DNA of 64,000 nt. Origin: Streptomyces sp. NBC_01267. Its GTDB lineage: Bacteria; Actinomycetota; Actinomycetes; Streptomycetales; Streptomycetaceae. The DNA is taken from positions 3,096,001 through 3,160,000 of the forward strand of contig NZ_CP108455.1 of NCBI RefSeq assembly GCF_036241575.1. Direction: 5' to 3'. A program made the position numbers and the translations under genes. This document shows, one piece after another, positions 54,131 to 62,980 of this stretch. The notes under the pieces are model-generated. The model was not told the DNA's origin. It made no database searches and worked only from the letters and a program-made list of their open reading frames with translations. Each line of letters opens with the position of its first letter. Positions within the stretch are counted from its first letter, which is position 1.

Positions 54131-55014
54131 GCGGCCTCCTCCTTCTCCACTCGTACGTACGCCTCGACCAGCTCACGCAGTCGCCCCCCGACCGCTTCGG
54201 GCGCCTCTATCGGCGACATGTGCCCCACGCCCACCAGCTCGGTGAGGCCGAGGCAGTGCGGCAGCGCGGCGGCCAACGCCCGCGCGTGTACAACAGGGGT
54301 CAGCCGGTCCGACGCCCCGGCGATCACCGCGGTGGGCACGGTCAACTCCCGTACGTCCGCGTCGAGATCGAGCCCGGCGAGCACATGCGACCAGGCCACC
54401 CGCGTCGTCCGGGGGCAGTCGTGCACGATCCGCGCGCACGCGGCCACCCGGCCGGGGGCCGAACCCGCGCCCATCGTGGCGTACTTGAGGATCCGCTTCG
54501 ACAGGGGCGTGACCGGACCGAGCGGAGCGCGCGCCCCGAGCACGCCGCGGGTCAGCCGGGTCCGCAGCCGTCCCTTCCGCAGCGGCAGCACGGTCGACTC
54601 GGCCACCAGGTCCGAACTGCCCGTGTTGCAGAGCAGCACCGCCGCCGCGTGCTCCCGGAATCCGGGGCGGCGGGAGGCGGCCATCATCGTCATCCCGCCC
54701 ATGGAGTGCCCGGCCAGCACGGCCCGTTCACCGGGCGCGAGCGTGGCGGCGAGCACCGCCTCCAGATCGTCGGCCAGCTCGTCCGTGCAGTAGCCGCGTG
54801 GGTCCGCGCCGGGCGTACGCCCGTGCCCGCGCTGGTCGTACACCACCACCCGGAACTCCGCCGAGAGGTCCCTGATCTGCGCGTCCCAGAAACGGGTCGA
54901 GCACGTCCAGCCGTGCGAGAGCAGCACGGTGGGGGCGCCTTCGGGCCCGTACACCTCGACATGGATCCGCGCGCCGTCGGCGGAGACGGCGGTCAGCTCA
55001 CGCACGCCGCTCAC
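54127..55014 (-). CDS. Alpha/beta hydrolase
   Basis: 295 residues from GTG 55014. The oxyanion segment is LLSHGWTCSTRFWD, the nucleophile elbow is GHSMGGMT near residue 100, the acid Asp is in VIAGASDRLTP, and the His is in GVGHMSPIEAPE. It overlaps the FMO gene upstream and the SDR gene downstream by 4 bp each. An esterase or lipase acting on the monooxygenase product is plausible. Confidence 0.9.
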   Translation of the reverse strand: MSGVRELTAVSADGARIHVEVYGPEGAPTVLLSHGWTCSTRFWDAQIRDLSAEFRVVVYDQRGHGRTPGADPRGYCTDELADDLEAVLAATLAPGERAVLAGHSMGGMTMMAASRRPGFREHAAAVLLCNTGSSDLVAESTVLPLRKGRLRTRLTRGVLGARAPLGPVTPLSKRILKYATMGAGSAPGRVAACARIVHDCPRTTRVAWSHVLAGLDLDADVRELTVPTAVIAGASDRLTPVVHARALAAALPHCLGLTELVGVGHMSPIEAPEAVGGRLRELVEAYVRVEKEEAA

Positions 55015-56633
55015 ACCGCCTCCTTGTCCGTGACCCGGCGCGCGGCCGGTACGGTCCCGGCACTGGCCTCGGCACCGGCACTGGCCTCGGCACCGGCACT
55101 GGCCTCGGCACCGGCAGCCGCCCCGCCCACCGCAACGGCACCCGCGCCGGTACCCGCACCCGCACCCGCCCGTACGACGTCGTACTCGCCCAGGTCCACC
55201 GCCCGCGTGGCCCGGCGGAACTCGCTCGTGGTGCCCGGCCAGATCGTGGTGTTGCGGCCGTTGGCGTCGAGGTACCAGCTGGTGCAGCCGCCGGTGTTCC
55301 AGACGGTGCGCTTCATCCGCTCCTGCACCCGGGTGTTCCAGGCGCTCACCGCGGAGACCCGCGGGTTCAGCGCGACGCGCCCGCCGAGGACGTTCAACTG
55401 CCGCATGTAGTCGGCGAGATAGCTCAGCTGGGACTCGATCATCAGGATCATCGACGAGTTGCCGAGGCCGGTGTTCGGCCCGATGATCGTCATCCAGTTG
55501 GGGAACCCGGCCGCGGTCGCCCCGCGCAGCGACTCCATGCCGTCCTTCCACGCCTCGGCGAGGGTGATGCCGTCGGCGCCCACCACCCGCTCGGCGATCG
55601 GCATGTCCGTCACATGGAAACCGGTGCCGAAGATGATGACGTCCACCTCGGTCTCGGTTCCGTCGGAGGCGATCAGGGTATTGCCCCGGACCTCCTCGAG
55701 GCCGGAGGCCACGACGTCCACGTTGGGCTGCGCGAGCGCCGGGTAGTAGGCGCTGGACAGCAGGATGCGCTTGCAGCCGATCCGGTACGACGGCGTGAGT
55801 TTGTTGCGCAGTGCCGGGTCCTTGACGGACCGGGCGATATTGGCCTTGCCCAGGGACTCGATGAGCCCGAGCTCATTGGGGTGCTTGGTGAACGCGCTGA
55901 CCTGCAACTCCCGGATGCCCCACAGCAGTCGGCGACGCGCGGCCCCGGTGAAGGGCAGCTTCCCGTGCAGCCACCGCTCGGCACCGGATATCGCCCGGTC
56001 CATGCGCGGCATGACCCACGGCGGAGTGCGCTGGAAGAGCGTCAGCCGCCCGGCCTGGGGCTGGATCGCGGGCACGATCTGGATCGCGGACGCCCCGGTC
56101 CCGATCATCGCGACGCGCTTGCCACGGAGGTCGTAGCCGTGGTCCCACTGCGCGGAGTGGAACACCTTGCCGTCGAATCCGGCGAGACCGGGTATGTCCG
56201 GGACCTTCGGGTCCGAGAGCGGTCCGGTCGCCGAGACGACCACGTCGGCGGTCAGGGTCCCCTGCGCGGTCTCGATCTCCCAGCGCAGTTCGTCGCCGTC
56301 CCAGCGCATCAGCCGCACTTCGTGGTTCAGCCGGATGTGCGGGCGCAGCCCGAAGGTGTCGGCGACCTTCTCCAGGTACGCCCTGATGTGCGGCTGCCCG
56401 GAGAAGGTGCGCGGCCAGTCCGGGTTGGGGGCGAAGGAGAACGAGTACAGGTGGGACGGTACGTCGCAGGCGCACCCCGGATAGCTGTTGTCACGCCAGG
56501 TCCCGCCGACCGAAGCGGCCCGCTCCAGGACGACGAAGTCGGTCACCCCCTCGCGGCGCAGCCGGACGGCGGCGCCCAGGCCGCCGAATCCGGATCCGAT
56601 CACCGCCACGCGTACATGCTCGTGCTGGGTCAT
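55011..56633 (-). CDS. Flavin-containing (Baeyer-Villiger-type) monooxygenase
   Basis: The 540-residue enzyme has the FAD motif IGSGFGGLGAA, the NADPH motif IGTGASAIQIVP and, between them, the type I BVMO fingerprint FDGKVFHSAQW (FxGxxxHxxxW). It inserts oxygen into ketones or oxidises soft atoms. The C-terminus has AGAEAS repeats. ATG 56633 follows GGGAGG. It is first in an operon with the hydrolase and SDR, and divergent from a MerR gene. Confidence 0.92.
   Translation of the reverse strand: MTQHEHVRVAVIGSGFGGLGAAVRLRREGVTDFVVLERAASVGGTWRDNSYPGCACDVPSHLYSFSFAPNPDWPRTFSGQPHIRAYLEKVADTFGLRPHIRLNHEVRLMRWDGDELRWEIETAQGTLTADVVVSATGPLSDPKVPDIPGLAGFDGKVFHSAQWDHGYDLRGKRVAMIGTGASAIQIVPAIQPQAGRLTLFQRTPPWVMPRMDRAISGAERWLHGKLPFTGAARRRLLWGIRELQVSAFTKHPNELGLIESLGKANIARSVKDPALRNKLTPSYRIGCKRILLSSAYYPALAQPNVDVVASGLEEVRGNTLIASDGTETEVDVIIFGTGFHVTDMPIAERVVGADGITLAEAWKDGMESLRGATAAGFPNWMTIIGPNTGLGNSSMILMIESQLSYLADYMRQLNVLGGRVALNPRVSAVSAWNTRVQERMKRTVWNTGGCTSWYLDANGRNTTIWPGTTSEFRRATRAVDLGEYDVVRAGAGAGTGAGAVAVGGAAAGAEASAGAEASAGAEASAGTVPAARRVTDKEAV
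55059..55118. repeat. Three-plus copies of an 18-bp in-gene repeat
   Basis: GGCACTGGCCTCGGCACC repeats head to tail in the 3' end of the monooxygenase gene and encodes AGAEAS units on the minus strand. Confidence 0.85.
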
Positions 56634-56662
56634 GCTGCCGCCTCCCGCAGTGCCCCGAACCC

Positions 56663-56680
56663 TGCCAGTAATCACTGGCA
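56663..56680. promoter_or_regulatory. MerR operator-like palindrome
   Basis: TGCCAGT-AATC-ACTGGCA, a perfect 7-bp inverted repeat, lies in the 132-bp divergent region. It is 30 bp before the monooxygenase start and 86 bp before the MerR start. Confidence 0.75.
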
Positions 56681-56765
56681 CAGTTCGGAGAGTAGAGCAG
56701 CTCCGTACTCATGGGTAGGGGGCAAGCGCCGGAAAGTTCCCGCCCCCACGGCATAGGCTGCCCGC

Positions 56766-57482
56766 GTGGCAGAGGAAACAACGGGGCGCGAGTACCGCAT
56801 GGAGGAGCTGGCCGAGATGGCCGGCATCACGGTGCGCACGCTGCGCTTCTACCGCGAGCGCAAGCTGATCCCGCCACCGCGCCGCGAGGGCCGGATCGCC
56901 TGGTACGACGACCACCACCTGGCCCGGCTGCGTACGATTTCGGCCCTGCTGGAGCGCGGCCACACGCTCAGCGGCATCGCGGACCTGGCCACCGCGTTCG
57001 AGAGCGGCCGGGACGTGGCGCAGCTCCTGGGCCTGGCCGCCACCGAGGCCCCCGCCTGGACCGAGGAGGAACCGGTCCGCCTCACCCCGGAACAGCTGGC
57101 GGACTACTTCGAGGGCGAGGTCACCGCGGAGAACCTGGCCACGGCGCTGCGCCTGGGCTATCTCGCGACGGACGGCGACGAGATCATCCACGTCAGCCGC
57201 CGGCTGCTGGACGTGTCGGCGGCCCTGGTCGGCGAGGGCGTCCCGCTCGCCGCGGTCCTCACGGCGGGCCACGAGGTCCGCCGGCACACGGAGGCCCTCA
57301 CCGAACTCTTCGCCGAGCTGGTCCGCGATCAGCTGCCCGACGAGGAGTTCGCCGGGGCGATGGAGCGGGTGCGCCCGCTGGCGAAGAGCGTGGTGGACGC
57401 GGAGCTGTCGATGTCCCTGGACCGGCGGGTCCGGGCGGAGAAGGACGGGCTCGACCGGGACCGCCCGCTGCCCGCACGGTGA
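56766..57482 (+). CDS. MerR-family regulator
   Basis: 238 residues from GTG 56766. The MerR HTH reads YRMEELAEMAGITVRTLRFY then RERKLIPPPRREGRIAWYDD, with the dimer helix LLERGHTLSGIADL. A C-terminal helical domain of 150 residues has no Cys pair, so a metal ligand is unlikely and an organic inducer more so. It faces the BVMO operon across a palindrome and ends 1 bp from the convergent exonuclease gene. Confidence 0.9.
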   Translation: MAEETTGREYRMEELAEMAGITVRTLRFYRERKLIPPPRREGRIAWYDDHHLARLRTISALLERGHTLSGIADLATAFESGRDVAQLLGLAATEAPAWTEEEPVRLTPEQLADYFEGEVTAENLATALRLGYLATDGDEIIHVSRRLLDVSAALVGEGVPLAAVLTAGHEVRRHTEALTELFAELVRDQLPDEEFAGAMERVRPLAKSVVDAELSMSLDRRVRAEKDGLDRDRPLPAR

Positions 57483-57483
57483 C

Positions 57484-58281
57484 TCAGGACTCGTAGACCG
57501 CCGTCACCGGCGCGTGGTCGCTCCACCGCTCCTCGTGCGTGGCCGCCCGCTCCACCCAGGACTTCACCGCACGCGCGGCGAGTCCGGGGGTCGCGACCTG
57601 ATAGTCGATGCGCCAGCCCGAGTCGTTGTCGAAGGCGCGCCCGCGGTAGGACCACCACGAGTACGGGCCCTCGACGTCCGGGTGCATCGCCCGCACCACA
57701 TCGACGTACGCCGCCTCGTCGAAGACCCGGGTCAGCCACTCCCGCTCCTCGGGGAGGAAGCCGGAGTTCTTCTTGTTGCCCTTCCAGTTCTTGAGGTCGG
57801 CCTCCTGGTGGGCGATGTTCCAGTCACCGCACACCACGGCCTCGCGGCCGTCCGCGGCGGCCCGCTCCTTCAGCCCCTGGAGGTACGGCAGGAACTCCGC
57901 CATGAACCGGATCTTCTCGTCCTGCCGTTCCGTGCCGACCTCGCCGGAGGGCAGATACAGGCTGGCGACCGTGACACCGGGCAGGTCGATCTCGGCGTAC
58001 CGCCCGCTCCCGTCGAACTCCTCGCTCCCGAAACCGATCTGCACCCGCTCCGGCTCACGCCGGGCGTACAGCGAGACACCGGCGCGCCCCTTGGCGGCGG
58101 CGGGGGCGTGGACGGTGAACCAGCCCGCCGGCTCGCGGACCTCGTCGGTCAGCTGCTGGGGCTCGGCCCGTACCTCCTGGAGGCAGATCACATCGGCGGA
58201 GGTCTGCGCCAGCCACTCCACGAAGCCCTTCTTGGCGGCGGCGCGCAGTCCGTTCACGTTTACGGTTGTCACAGTGAGCAT
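57484..58281 (-). CDS. xth: Exodeoxyribonuclease III / AP endonuclease
   Basis: The 265-residue EEP-fold nuclease removes 3' blocks and cuts at abasic sites in base-excision repair. It shows TVNVNGLRAA, ICLQEVRAEP (metal Glu), SLYLPSGEVGTERQ, GDWNIAHQEADL, GWRIDYQVA and the terminal SDHAPVTA. The ATG at 58281 is preferred over a TTG one codon earlier. Confidence 0.95.
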   Translation of the reverse strand: MLTVTTVNVNGLRAAAKKGFVEWLAQTSADVICLQEVRAEPQQLTDEVREPAGWFTVHAPAAAKGRAGVSLYARREPERVQIGFGSEEFDGSGRYAEIDLPGVTVASLYLPSGEVGTERQDEKIRFMAEFLPYLQGLKERAAADGREAVVCGDWNIAHQEADLKNWKGNKKNSGFLPEEREWLTRVFDEAAYVDVVRAMHPDVEGPYSWWSYRGRAFDNDSGWRIDYQVATPGLAARAVKSWVERAATHEERWSDHAPVTAVYES

Positions 58282-58337
58282 CAAGGCACCTTACCGACAG
58301 CCCACGACACCCTCGCATCCGCCCGCATAGAAGTACG

Positions 58338-58913
58338 ATGGTCCGCATGAATATCCGCCCGATCCGTTACGACCACCCCGACGCCGTCAAGCTCAACGAC
58401 CGGGTCCAGCTCGAATACGACGAGCGCTACGGCGACGGAGGGGACGTCACCCCGCTCGACGCCACGATGTTCGACCCGCCGTCCGGGCTCTATCTCCTCG
58501 CGTACGACGCACACGACCAGCCGGTGGCCACCGGCGGCTGGCGCAACCAGGACACGGCGGGCGACCACGGGTACCGGCCGGGCGACGCCGAGCTCAAGCG
58601 GATGTACGTGATCCCCGAGGCACGCGGCCTCGGCCTGGCCCGGCGGATCCTCACCGCCCTGGAGGAGAGCGCCCGCGCGGCCGGACGGATCCGGATGGTG
58701 CTGGAGACCGGCGACAAGCAGCCGGAAGCGATAGCGCTGTACCTGTCGAGCGGGTACACGCTGTGCGAGAAGTTCGGCCACTACCGGGAGTACGAGACCA
58801 GCCGCTGCTTCGAGAAGCAGCTCGCCCCCGCCGACAGCCCCGCCCCGGTCCACGAATCCGTCCCCGTCGGCAGCCTCACTCCCGCCGACGGCCTCACTCC
58901 CACCGACAGCTGA
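58338..58913 (+). CDS. GNAT-family N-acetyltransferase
   Basis: The 191-residue protein has KRMYVIPEARGLGLARRILT, the acetyl-CoA pyrophosphate loop, near residue 95, and MVLETGDKQPEAIALYLSSG on the next strand. A Pro/Ser/Thr-rich tail ends in repeated LTPADG units. It is divergent from xth with 56 bp between starts. ATG 58338 or 58347 could be used. Substrate unknown. Confidence 0.85.
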   Translation: MVRMNIRPIRYDHPDAVKLNDRVQLEYDERYGDGGDVTPLDATMFDPPSGLYLLAYDAHDQPVATGGWRNQDTAGDHGYRPGDAELKRMYVIPEARGLGLARRILTALEESARAAGRIRMVLETGDKQPEAIALYLSSGYTLCEKFGHYREYETSRCFEKQLAPADSPAPVHESVPVGSLTPADGLTPTDS

Positions 58914-58935
58914 GACGGCCGCGGCCGGTGCCCGC

Positions 58936-59721
58936 TCAGCGCACCCGGCCGACCCCCACGTAGAACCCGCTCCGCTCCTTCTTCGGCGCGGGCCCGTCCC
59001 GGTGCCACTCCACGGCGGGCACCAGCCCCGGTTCGACCAGCTCCAGCCCCGCGAAGAACGGCTCGACCTCGGCGCGCGTACGCATCCGCAGCGCGATGGA
59101 GCCGCTCTTGTACGCGGTCTCCGTCTCGGCCTCCAGCTCCGGGTGCTGATCGGCCGTGCCGTGCGAGAAGACCAGATAGCTGCCGGACGGCAGGGCGTCC
59201 ACCAGGGTGCGGGTGATGCCGTACGGGTCCTGGTCGTCCGGCAGGAAGTGCATGAGCGCGATGAGCGACAGGGCGACGGGCCGGTCGAAGTCCAGCAGCT
59301 GACGCGCGCGTTCGAGGATCAGCTCCGGTTCGCGCACATCCGCGTGGATGTAGTCGGTGGCCCCCTCGGGGCTGCTGACCAGCAGGGCCTCCGCGTGCCG
59401 CAGCACGATCGGGTCGTTGTCCGCGTAGACGACCCGGGCCGCGGGCGTGATCGCCTGGACGATCTGGTGCAGATTGGGCGCGGTCGGGATGCCGGTGCCG
59501 ATGTCCAGGAACTGATCCACCCCGCTGCGCGCGAGCCAGGCCGCGGCCCGCTGCATGAAGGCCCGATTCCGCCCCGCGATGCCCCGCGCCTCCGGCGGCA
59601 GACTCTCGCCCACCTGCTGGTCGACCGGGTAGTTGTCCTTGCCACCCAGGAGCCAGTCGTAGACGCGCGCCGGGTGGGGTCGGCTGGTGTCGATCAGGGG
59701 CTTGTCGCTGGCGGCCGTCAC
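58936..59721 (-). CDS. DUF574-family SAM-dependent methyltransferase
   Basis: 261 residues from GTG 59721, with GGAGGAG eight bases upstream. The family marks are RPHPARVYDWLLGGKDNYPV at the N-terminus, the SAM loop FLDIGTGIPTAPNLHQI, VYADNDPIVLRHA and ALMHFLPDDQDP. These proteins are numerous in Streptomyces and their targets are mostly unknown. It is downstream of a dehydratase gene on the same strand (89 bp). Confidence 0.9.
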   Translation of the reverse strand: MTAASDKPLIDTSRPHPARVYDWLLGGKDNYPVDQQVGESLPPEARGIAGRNRAFMQRAAAWLARSGVDQFLDIGTGIPTAPNLHQIVQAITPAARVVYADNDPIVLRHAEALLVSSPEGATDYIHADVREPELILERARQLLDFDRPVALSLIALMHFLPDDQDPYGITRTLVDALPSGSYLVFSHGTADQHPELEAETETAYKSGSIALRMRTRAEVEPFFAGLELVEPGLVPAVEWHRDGPAPKKERSGFYVGVGRVR

Positions 59722-59810
59722 GGGATCGCTCCTCCGGATGGTGAATCTCGGAACACGTACCAGGATCGCGGCCAGCGTAACGGGGCCCGCTCCGGCCCCG
59801 TCCACCCCCG

Positions 59811-60764
59811 TCACGAGGCTGGGAAATCACCCAGCCCGGTGTTGGCCCCGCACAGCACGACACAGACCTTCTCCCCCGCGGCCGGGACGTACGCCCCGGT
59901 GCTCAGCGCGGTGAGGGCGGTGGCCGCGGCATGTTCCACCGCGAGCCTGCGCCGGTCCCACAGGGCAGCGCGGGTCGCGGTGATCGCCTCGTCGGGGACG
60001 AGCACGGAGACCGCTCCGGCGCGCTCCGCCCACTCCAGCGCCATCGGGGTGACCCGGCGGGCGCCCAGTGAGTCCGCGGCCACCGACTGCACCGGCACGT
60101 CGACCGGCGCACCGGCAGCCAGGCCCGCGTGCAGGGCGCGGCTCCCCTCCGGCTCGACGGCGACGACCCGGATCCCGTGCTCATGGGCCGCGACGGCGAC
60201 ACCGGCGAAGAGGCCGCCGCCACCGACCGCGACCACGACGGTCTCCACGTCGGGGCGCGCGTCCCGGATCTCCTCCAGGAGCGTGCCGGCCCCGGCGGCG
60301 ATCAGCGGATGGTCGTAGGCGTGACTCTCCAGCGCGCCGGTCTCGGCCGCGTACTTCCGGGATGCCTCCAGCGCTTCGGCGTACTCGCTGCCGACCTGCC
60401 GGATCCGTGCACCGAGGGCCCGCAGCCGGGCCACCTTGACCGCGGGAGCGGTCTCGGGCACGAAGACGGTGGCCGGAGTGGAGTGCCGCGCCGCCGCCCA
60501 GGCACACGCCAGTCCGGCGTTCCCCCCGCTGGCGATGACGATGCCCGCCTCCGGCAAGGTACCGGCCTGGGCGTGCGCGGCAACGAAGTTGGCCGCACCC
60601 CGGGCCTTGAAGGACCCGGTGTGCTGCACGAACTCGTAGGCGAAACACCCTTCCGCACCGCCGAACTCCTCCGCGCCATGCTCCGACGGCGAGAGCGCCA
60701 CCCGCCGCGTGTGCCCCTCGATGCGGGCGCGGGCGGCGGTGACGTCGGTGTACGCAATGCTCAC
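59811..60764 (-). CDS. Serine/threonine dehydratase (PLP-dependent)
   Basis: The 317-residue fold-type II enzyme has the PLP Lys in HTGSFKARGAAN, the phosphate loop VVVAVGGGGLFAG and the substrate loop ASGGNAGLA. It deaminates Thr or Ser to the 2-oxo acid. It has no regulatory ACT domain, so it is a catabolic type. GTG 60764 follows GGAGGT; the longer frame upstream covers the tRNA leader and is not coding. Confidence 0.9.
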   Translation of the reverse strand: MSIAYTDVTAARARIEGHTRRVALSPSEHGAEEFGGAEGCFAYEFVQHTGSFKARGAANFVAAHAQAGTLPEAGIVIASGGNAGLACAWAAARHSTPATVFVPETAPAVKVARLRALGARIRQVGSEYAEALEASRKYAAETGALESHAYDHPLIAAGAGTLLEEIRDARPDVETVVVAVGGGGLFAGVAVAAHEHGIRVVAVEPEGSRALHAGLAAGAPVDVPVQSVAADSLGARRVTPMALEWAERAGAVSVLVPDEAITATRAALWDRRRLAVEHAAATALTALSTGAYVPAAGEKVCVVLCGANTGLGDFPAS

Positions 60765-60893
60765 GGGGACCTCCTGAACGGCGGGGCCGACTGTCGGCTC
60801 GGGGAAACACATCGGGATCGCATCGGGAACACGTCGGGGGAACGCATCGTGGAACGCGTCACGACCCCTTCGCGAAACCGCTTCGGAAAACGC

Positions 60894-60930
60894 GAAATCC
60901 CGTCCGATCGAAGCGATCGGACGGGATTTC
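60894..60930 (-). terminator. Terminator of the tRNA-Ala gene
   Basis: A perfect 17-bp stem (GAAATCCCGTCCGATCG / CGATCGGACGGGATTTC) with a 3-base loop, 40 bases past the tRNA 3' end. Confidence 0.9.
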
Positions 60931-60970
60931 GTCAACCATTCCTGAGCGGACTCAAGAACAGTCATTGCGG

Positions 60971-61044
60971 TGGACCTGTGGGGATTTGAACCCCAGACCC
61001 CCTCGATGCGAACGAGGTGCGCTACCAGACTGCGCCACAGGCCC
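60971..61044 (-). tRNA. tRNA-Ala (anticodon CGC)
   Basis: 74 bases fold as a cloverleaf. The acceptor GGGCCTG pairs with CAGGTCC and includes the G3:U70 pair that marks alanine tRNA. The anticodon stem CCTCG/CGAGG encloses TTCGCAT (anticodon CGC, codon GCG). The T arm is GGGGTTCAAATCCCC. CCA is not encoded. Confidence 0.93.
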
Positions 61045-61063
61045 TTGCAACGAGTGAAACTTT

Positions 61064-61083
61064 AGCACCTCGATCGGGGTGCT
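61064..61083 (-). terminator. Weak terminator downstream of sepX
   Basis: AGCACC / GGTGCT with an 8-base loop lies between the sepX stop and the tRNA 5' end. Confidence 0.45.
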
Positions 61084-61119
61084 CGGAAATCCGCTCCCCC
61101 GCTGGTCACGGATGCCCGG

Positions 61120-62175
61120 TCACTCGTTGGCCGCACGCGGCCGGTCCTCTTCCTCGTACTGGTCGAAGAGCGGCGTACGCCCGCGCTCGCGGGAGCGGCG
61201 GGCCGCCGCTCCCCGGTCGCGCGGGGCGGGCGCCGGAGGCTCGTCGGAGGCCGGTTCGGCGACGCTGGACGAGCGGGCCGAGCTCCAGGTGTCCGGGGCT
61301 CCGAGGTCGATGCTGCCGGGTGCGCGGGGAGCGACCGGGGCCGTGACGTACGTCGGCAGCGGGACCGGCACCGGCTCCCAGCTGTCCCCCTGTACCCGGC
61401 CGCGCTCGCGCTGCTGGTCGACCCACTCCGCGTGGTCCGTCTGCTCGACCAGGGCGCGGCGGCCGGCCTCCTGCGCGGAGACCGCGGGTGCGGGTTCGGG
61501 TTCCGGGTGCCGGCGGTCGTCGGCGGGGGCGTCCTGTTCGACGGCGCCCGCGCCCGGACGGCGCGACCGGGTCTCCCGCAGCCGCTGAGCCGCCACCTCG
61601 GCCCGGCGCCGGTCCATCGTGAAGGCGAAGCGCCGCCGCTCCTGCGTGCGCAGGTAGACGATGTACGTACTCAGCAGCAGCGCGGGGGCGGCCGGCGCCC
61701 ACAGGAAACCGAGGCCGCCGACCGCGGCCACGATCGCGCCGAGGGTGAACGCGAGGAAGAGCAGCACGGTGGTGCGTCTGCGGCGCGCGAGTGCCTTCGT
61801 GCGGCGGGCTCGCTCGGCGGAAGGACCGGCAGCGGGCCGCGCCGGGCGCGCCGGCGGGGCGGTCCGCTCCTGGCGGGCCGTGGGCGGATCCGTCGGGGAC
61901 ATGGCGAAGGACCGGACGTCGACAGAACTCGGGGATTCCGTCGTGACATCCGGGTCCGCATCGTCGGAACCGCTCTCACCGGCTGCGCGTTCCTGCAGCT
62001 CCCTGGCGTACCGGCGCTCCATTCCCGCCCGTCCGGACAGGAGCCGGATGGCAGTGCTGAAGCGTTCCGTCGGACGAGCCTCGTTCAACTCGTCCTGCCT
62101 GCGGAGCCACATCGGCACCAAGTAGGCGGCCCAGGCCCCGACGATGACTGCGTAGATGAGGCCACTACTGCTCAC
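61120..62175 (-). CDS. sepX: SepX/GlpR-type divisome membrane protein
   Basis: About 351 residues. The N-terminal span (SSSGLIYAVIVGAWAAYLVP) is followed by MWLRRQDELNEARPTERFST, then a charged linker. Two more spans (TTVLLFLAFTLGAIVAAVGG, FLWAPAAPALLLSTYIVYL) and a long acidic/Pro-rich C-tail of about 190 residues complete it. In Streptomyces SepX stabilises cross-walls and binds a gephyrin-like partner (Glp); in corynebacteria GlpR does the same. The neighbouring mog and moaC genes fit this, since Glp is a MoeA homologue. The start is GTG 62175 or 62181. Confidence 0.8.
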   Translation of the reverse strand: MSSSGLIYAVIVGAWAAYLVPMWLRRQDELNEARPTERFSTAIRLLSGRAGMERRYARELQERAAGESGSDDADPDVTTESPSSVDVRSFAMSPTDPPTARQERTAPPARPARPAAGPSAERARRTKALARRRRTTVLLFLAFTLGAIVAAVGGLGFLWAPAAPALLLSTYIVYLRTQERRRFAFTMDRRRAEVAAQRLRETRSRRPGAGAVEQDAPADDRRHPEPEPAPAVSAQEAGRRALVEQTDHAEWVDQQRERGRVQGDSWEPVPVPLPTYVTAPVAPRAPGSIDLGAPDTWSSARSSSVAEPASDEPPAPAPRDRGAAARRSRERGRTPLFDQYEEEDRPRAANE

Positions 62176-62351
62176 CCTCACACCGTAGAGGGGTGCACGT
62201 GGGGCCATCTGCCAATTGGCCCGGTGTGTCGCACGATCCGGCTGATATCTCGAACTTTTTTTATGATTGTTCGGATCAACAGTCATCGATTGTGGGCGTG
62301 TTCACATCCGAAGACTGGTCATTCGCGATCGCTTTCGAACACTTATTTCAT

Positions 62352-62963
62352 TTACGGGATGTTCCTGGCTGTTCCCGGGTGGGCCCGACGCCACCGGTTG
62401 AGCAGCCCGTCAGGCACTTCTTCCGCGGTCAGCGCGAAGACCAGATGGTCCCGCCAGCCGCCGTCGATGTGCAGATAGCGCGGACGCATCCCTTCCGCAC
62501 GGAATCCCAGTTTCTCCACGACGCGGCGGCTGGGCCCGTTCTCCGGACGGATACAGACCTCGATGCGGTGCATACCGACCTGCCGGAAACAGTGGTCGAC
62601 GGCGAGAGCGACCGCGGTCGGCATGACGCCGCGTCCCGCGACCTCCCGGTCGACCCAGTACCCGACATGGCCCGAGCACATCGAGCCCCAGGTGATCCCG
62701 GCGACCGTCAACTGCCCGACCAGCCGGCCCTGGTACTCGATCACGAAGGGCAGCATCCGGCCCGCGTGGGCCTCCGCGCGCAGATGGCGGACCATCTGGC
62801 GGTAGGTGGGGCGCTGGGCCACCGGGCCGCCGGGGGCCGGCGGCGGAACGGTCGCCTCCCAGGGGCGCAGCCACTCGCGGTTGCGCCGGTTGACCTCGCG
62901 CCAGATCTTCTGGTCCCGCAGTTTGATGGGGCGGAGAACGACGGGGCCTTCCGCCAGTTCCAC
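62352..62963 (-). CDS. RimJ-like GNAT acetyltransferase
   Basis: About 203 residues from GTG 62963. The domain opens GPVVLRPIKLRDQKIWREVN. Its acetyl-CoA loop is GYWVDREVAGRGVMPTAVAL and the final strand IEVCIRPENGPSRRVVEKLG. It fits N-terminal acetylases of ribosomal proteins (RimJ/RimL). A conserved-looking NLSPWPVEL lies upstream without a normal start codon, so the true start may use a rare codon within the end of mog. It lies between mog and sepX on the same strand. Confidence 0.85.
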   Translation of the reverse strand: MELAEGPVVLRPIKLRDQKIWREVNRRNREWLRPWEATVPPPAPGGPVAQRPTYRQMVRHLRAEAHAGRMLPFVIEYQGRLVGQLTVAGITWGSMCSGHVGYWVDREVAGRGVMPTAVALAVDHCFRQVGMHRIEVCIRPENGPSRRVVEKLGFRAEGMRPRYLHIDGGWRDHLVFALTAEEVPDGLLNRWRRAHPGTARNIP

Positions 62964-62980
62964 GGGCCACGGTGAGAGGT

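Noticed and set aside
60765..60965. 67-residue extension of the dehydratase toward the tRNA
   Set aside because: It would cover the tRNA terminator; GTG 60764 has an ideal GGAGGT.
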